Of a stretch of DNA of 64,000 nucleotides, positions 63,471 to 64,000 are shown in pieces (the first letter of the stretch is position 1; the number at the start of each line of letters is the position of its first letter). The stretch lies in NCBI GenBank assembly GCA_000149265.1, contig CH002564.1, positions 248,321 through 312,320 of the forward strand, written 5' to 3'. Origin of the DNA: Ciona savignyi. Taxonomy: Eukaryota; Chordata; Ascidiacea; Phlebobranchia; Cionidae. A program made the position numbers and the translations under genes. Under the pieces are notes generated by a model, which saw only the letters and a list, made by a program, of their open reading frames with translations, did not search any database and was not told the DNA's origin.

Positions 63471-64000
63471 TTGCGTGTTTATTTCTGCCTATCAAATTCG
63501 TGTAAAAATTATCCTGTAAAAATCTTGTATTTTTGGTTTTTACTATACATGAGATTATAATTTTTTTGACTAAATATTAAATTTTAATTTGTTTTATTGA
63601 AACCCTGCGCAAAGAAATGCTGTATTTCCATTCCTTAATATGTGGTGATGATTCCTACTTAATAAAGGTGGTGATAAAATAAAGTATATGAGCTGCACCA
63701 TGCAATTATAGCTATAAATGTGTGCCTGTTTTATCCGCATGTATCGCTTTGTTATGGTTTCTGAAATACAATGTACTGTGAGAAATAAATGTTTTAACCC
63801 AAGTTTTTTCATTAAGAGTTCTGGAGATAACCGTCTTGTATAAATCCCTAAATAACATAGGATAGGATAAGATATTCTTGTTTTATCCCGTTGATGAAAA
63901 TACGCAATTGGCGTTAAACTCTAGGGTAATTGTCAGATCATCTCGTGCCCACCGTCGGGTTACCGGAGATTTGTAGTGTGCTGTGTATGATTGAGACGTT
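63471..64000. other. 3' flank of the TPR gene and a SINE running off the window
   Basis: AT-rich 3' UTR-like sequence follows the stop; an AATAAA lies near 63784. 63858-64000 is a reverse-orientation SINE (AGGATAGGATAAGATATTC; CGTGCCCACCGTCGGGTTAC), cut by the window end. Confidence 0.7.
63858..64000 (-). mobile_element. tRNA-derived SINE, partial (window edge)
   Basis: The tail and 3' half are present (GTCAGATCATCTCGTGCCCA, GTGTGCTGTGTATGATTGAG). The tRNA-like head would lie beyond position 64000. Confidence 0.85.

Overview
This is a eukaryotic, animal genomic window: AT-rich intergenic DNA, short exons split by GT-AG introns, no operon-like bacterial structure, and proteins whose closest remembered relatives are vertebrate. 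The compact genes, the abundant tRNA-derived SINE with a TATCC-type tail, and splice acceptors just upstream of many start codons fit a tunicate, most likely Ciona. That species call is inference. Gene identities come from recognising protein families from memory; no search was run. Exon joins were checked by hand for phase, and each complete multi-exon model gives an open frame divisible by three.

Layout. (1) 475-7625, minus strand: the 5' ten coding exons of eukaryotic elongation factor 2 kinase, running off the left edge. (2) 7.6-11.8 kb: intergenic DNA with SINE and MITE copies. (3) 11818-26154, minus strand: a complete 15-exon furin gene (839 residues) with every catalytic residue at a constant +20 offset from human furin. 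Its introns are full of minisatellites, MITEs and SINEs. (4) 26.2-31.2 kb: intergenic, containing an 807-bp hAT-type element with a perfect 8-bp target duplication. (5) 31224-37839, plus strand: a complete 8-exon SLC49A3 (MFSD7)-type transporter (505 residues). (6) 37.8-42.9 kb: repeats and an assembly gap. (7) 42935-43264, minus strand: a small predicted secreted protein made of seven perfect-length decapeptide repeats. I could not match it to any family, and it is the most novel item here. (8) 43.7-49.3 kb: a large nested palindrome/tandem duplication, followed by a hAT MITE, a second inverted repeat and two MITEs with 9-bp target duplications. (9) 52734-53879, plus: intronless diphosphomevalonate decarboxylase. 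(10) 54277-56940, plus: 4-exon NUDT8-type CoA diphosphatase. (11) 58286-61973, minus: 5-exon CFAP107 homologue, head to head with (12) 62469-63470, plus: an intronless TPR protein of unknown role.

Functionally the genes are mostly independent housekeeping functions: translation control, secretory proteolysis, transport, isoprenoid synthesis, CoA turnover and cilia. The only suggestive pairings are MVD followed closely by NUDT8 on the same strand, and the divergent CFAP107/TPR promoter.
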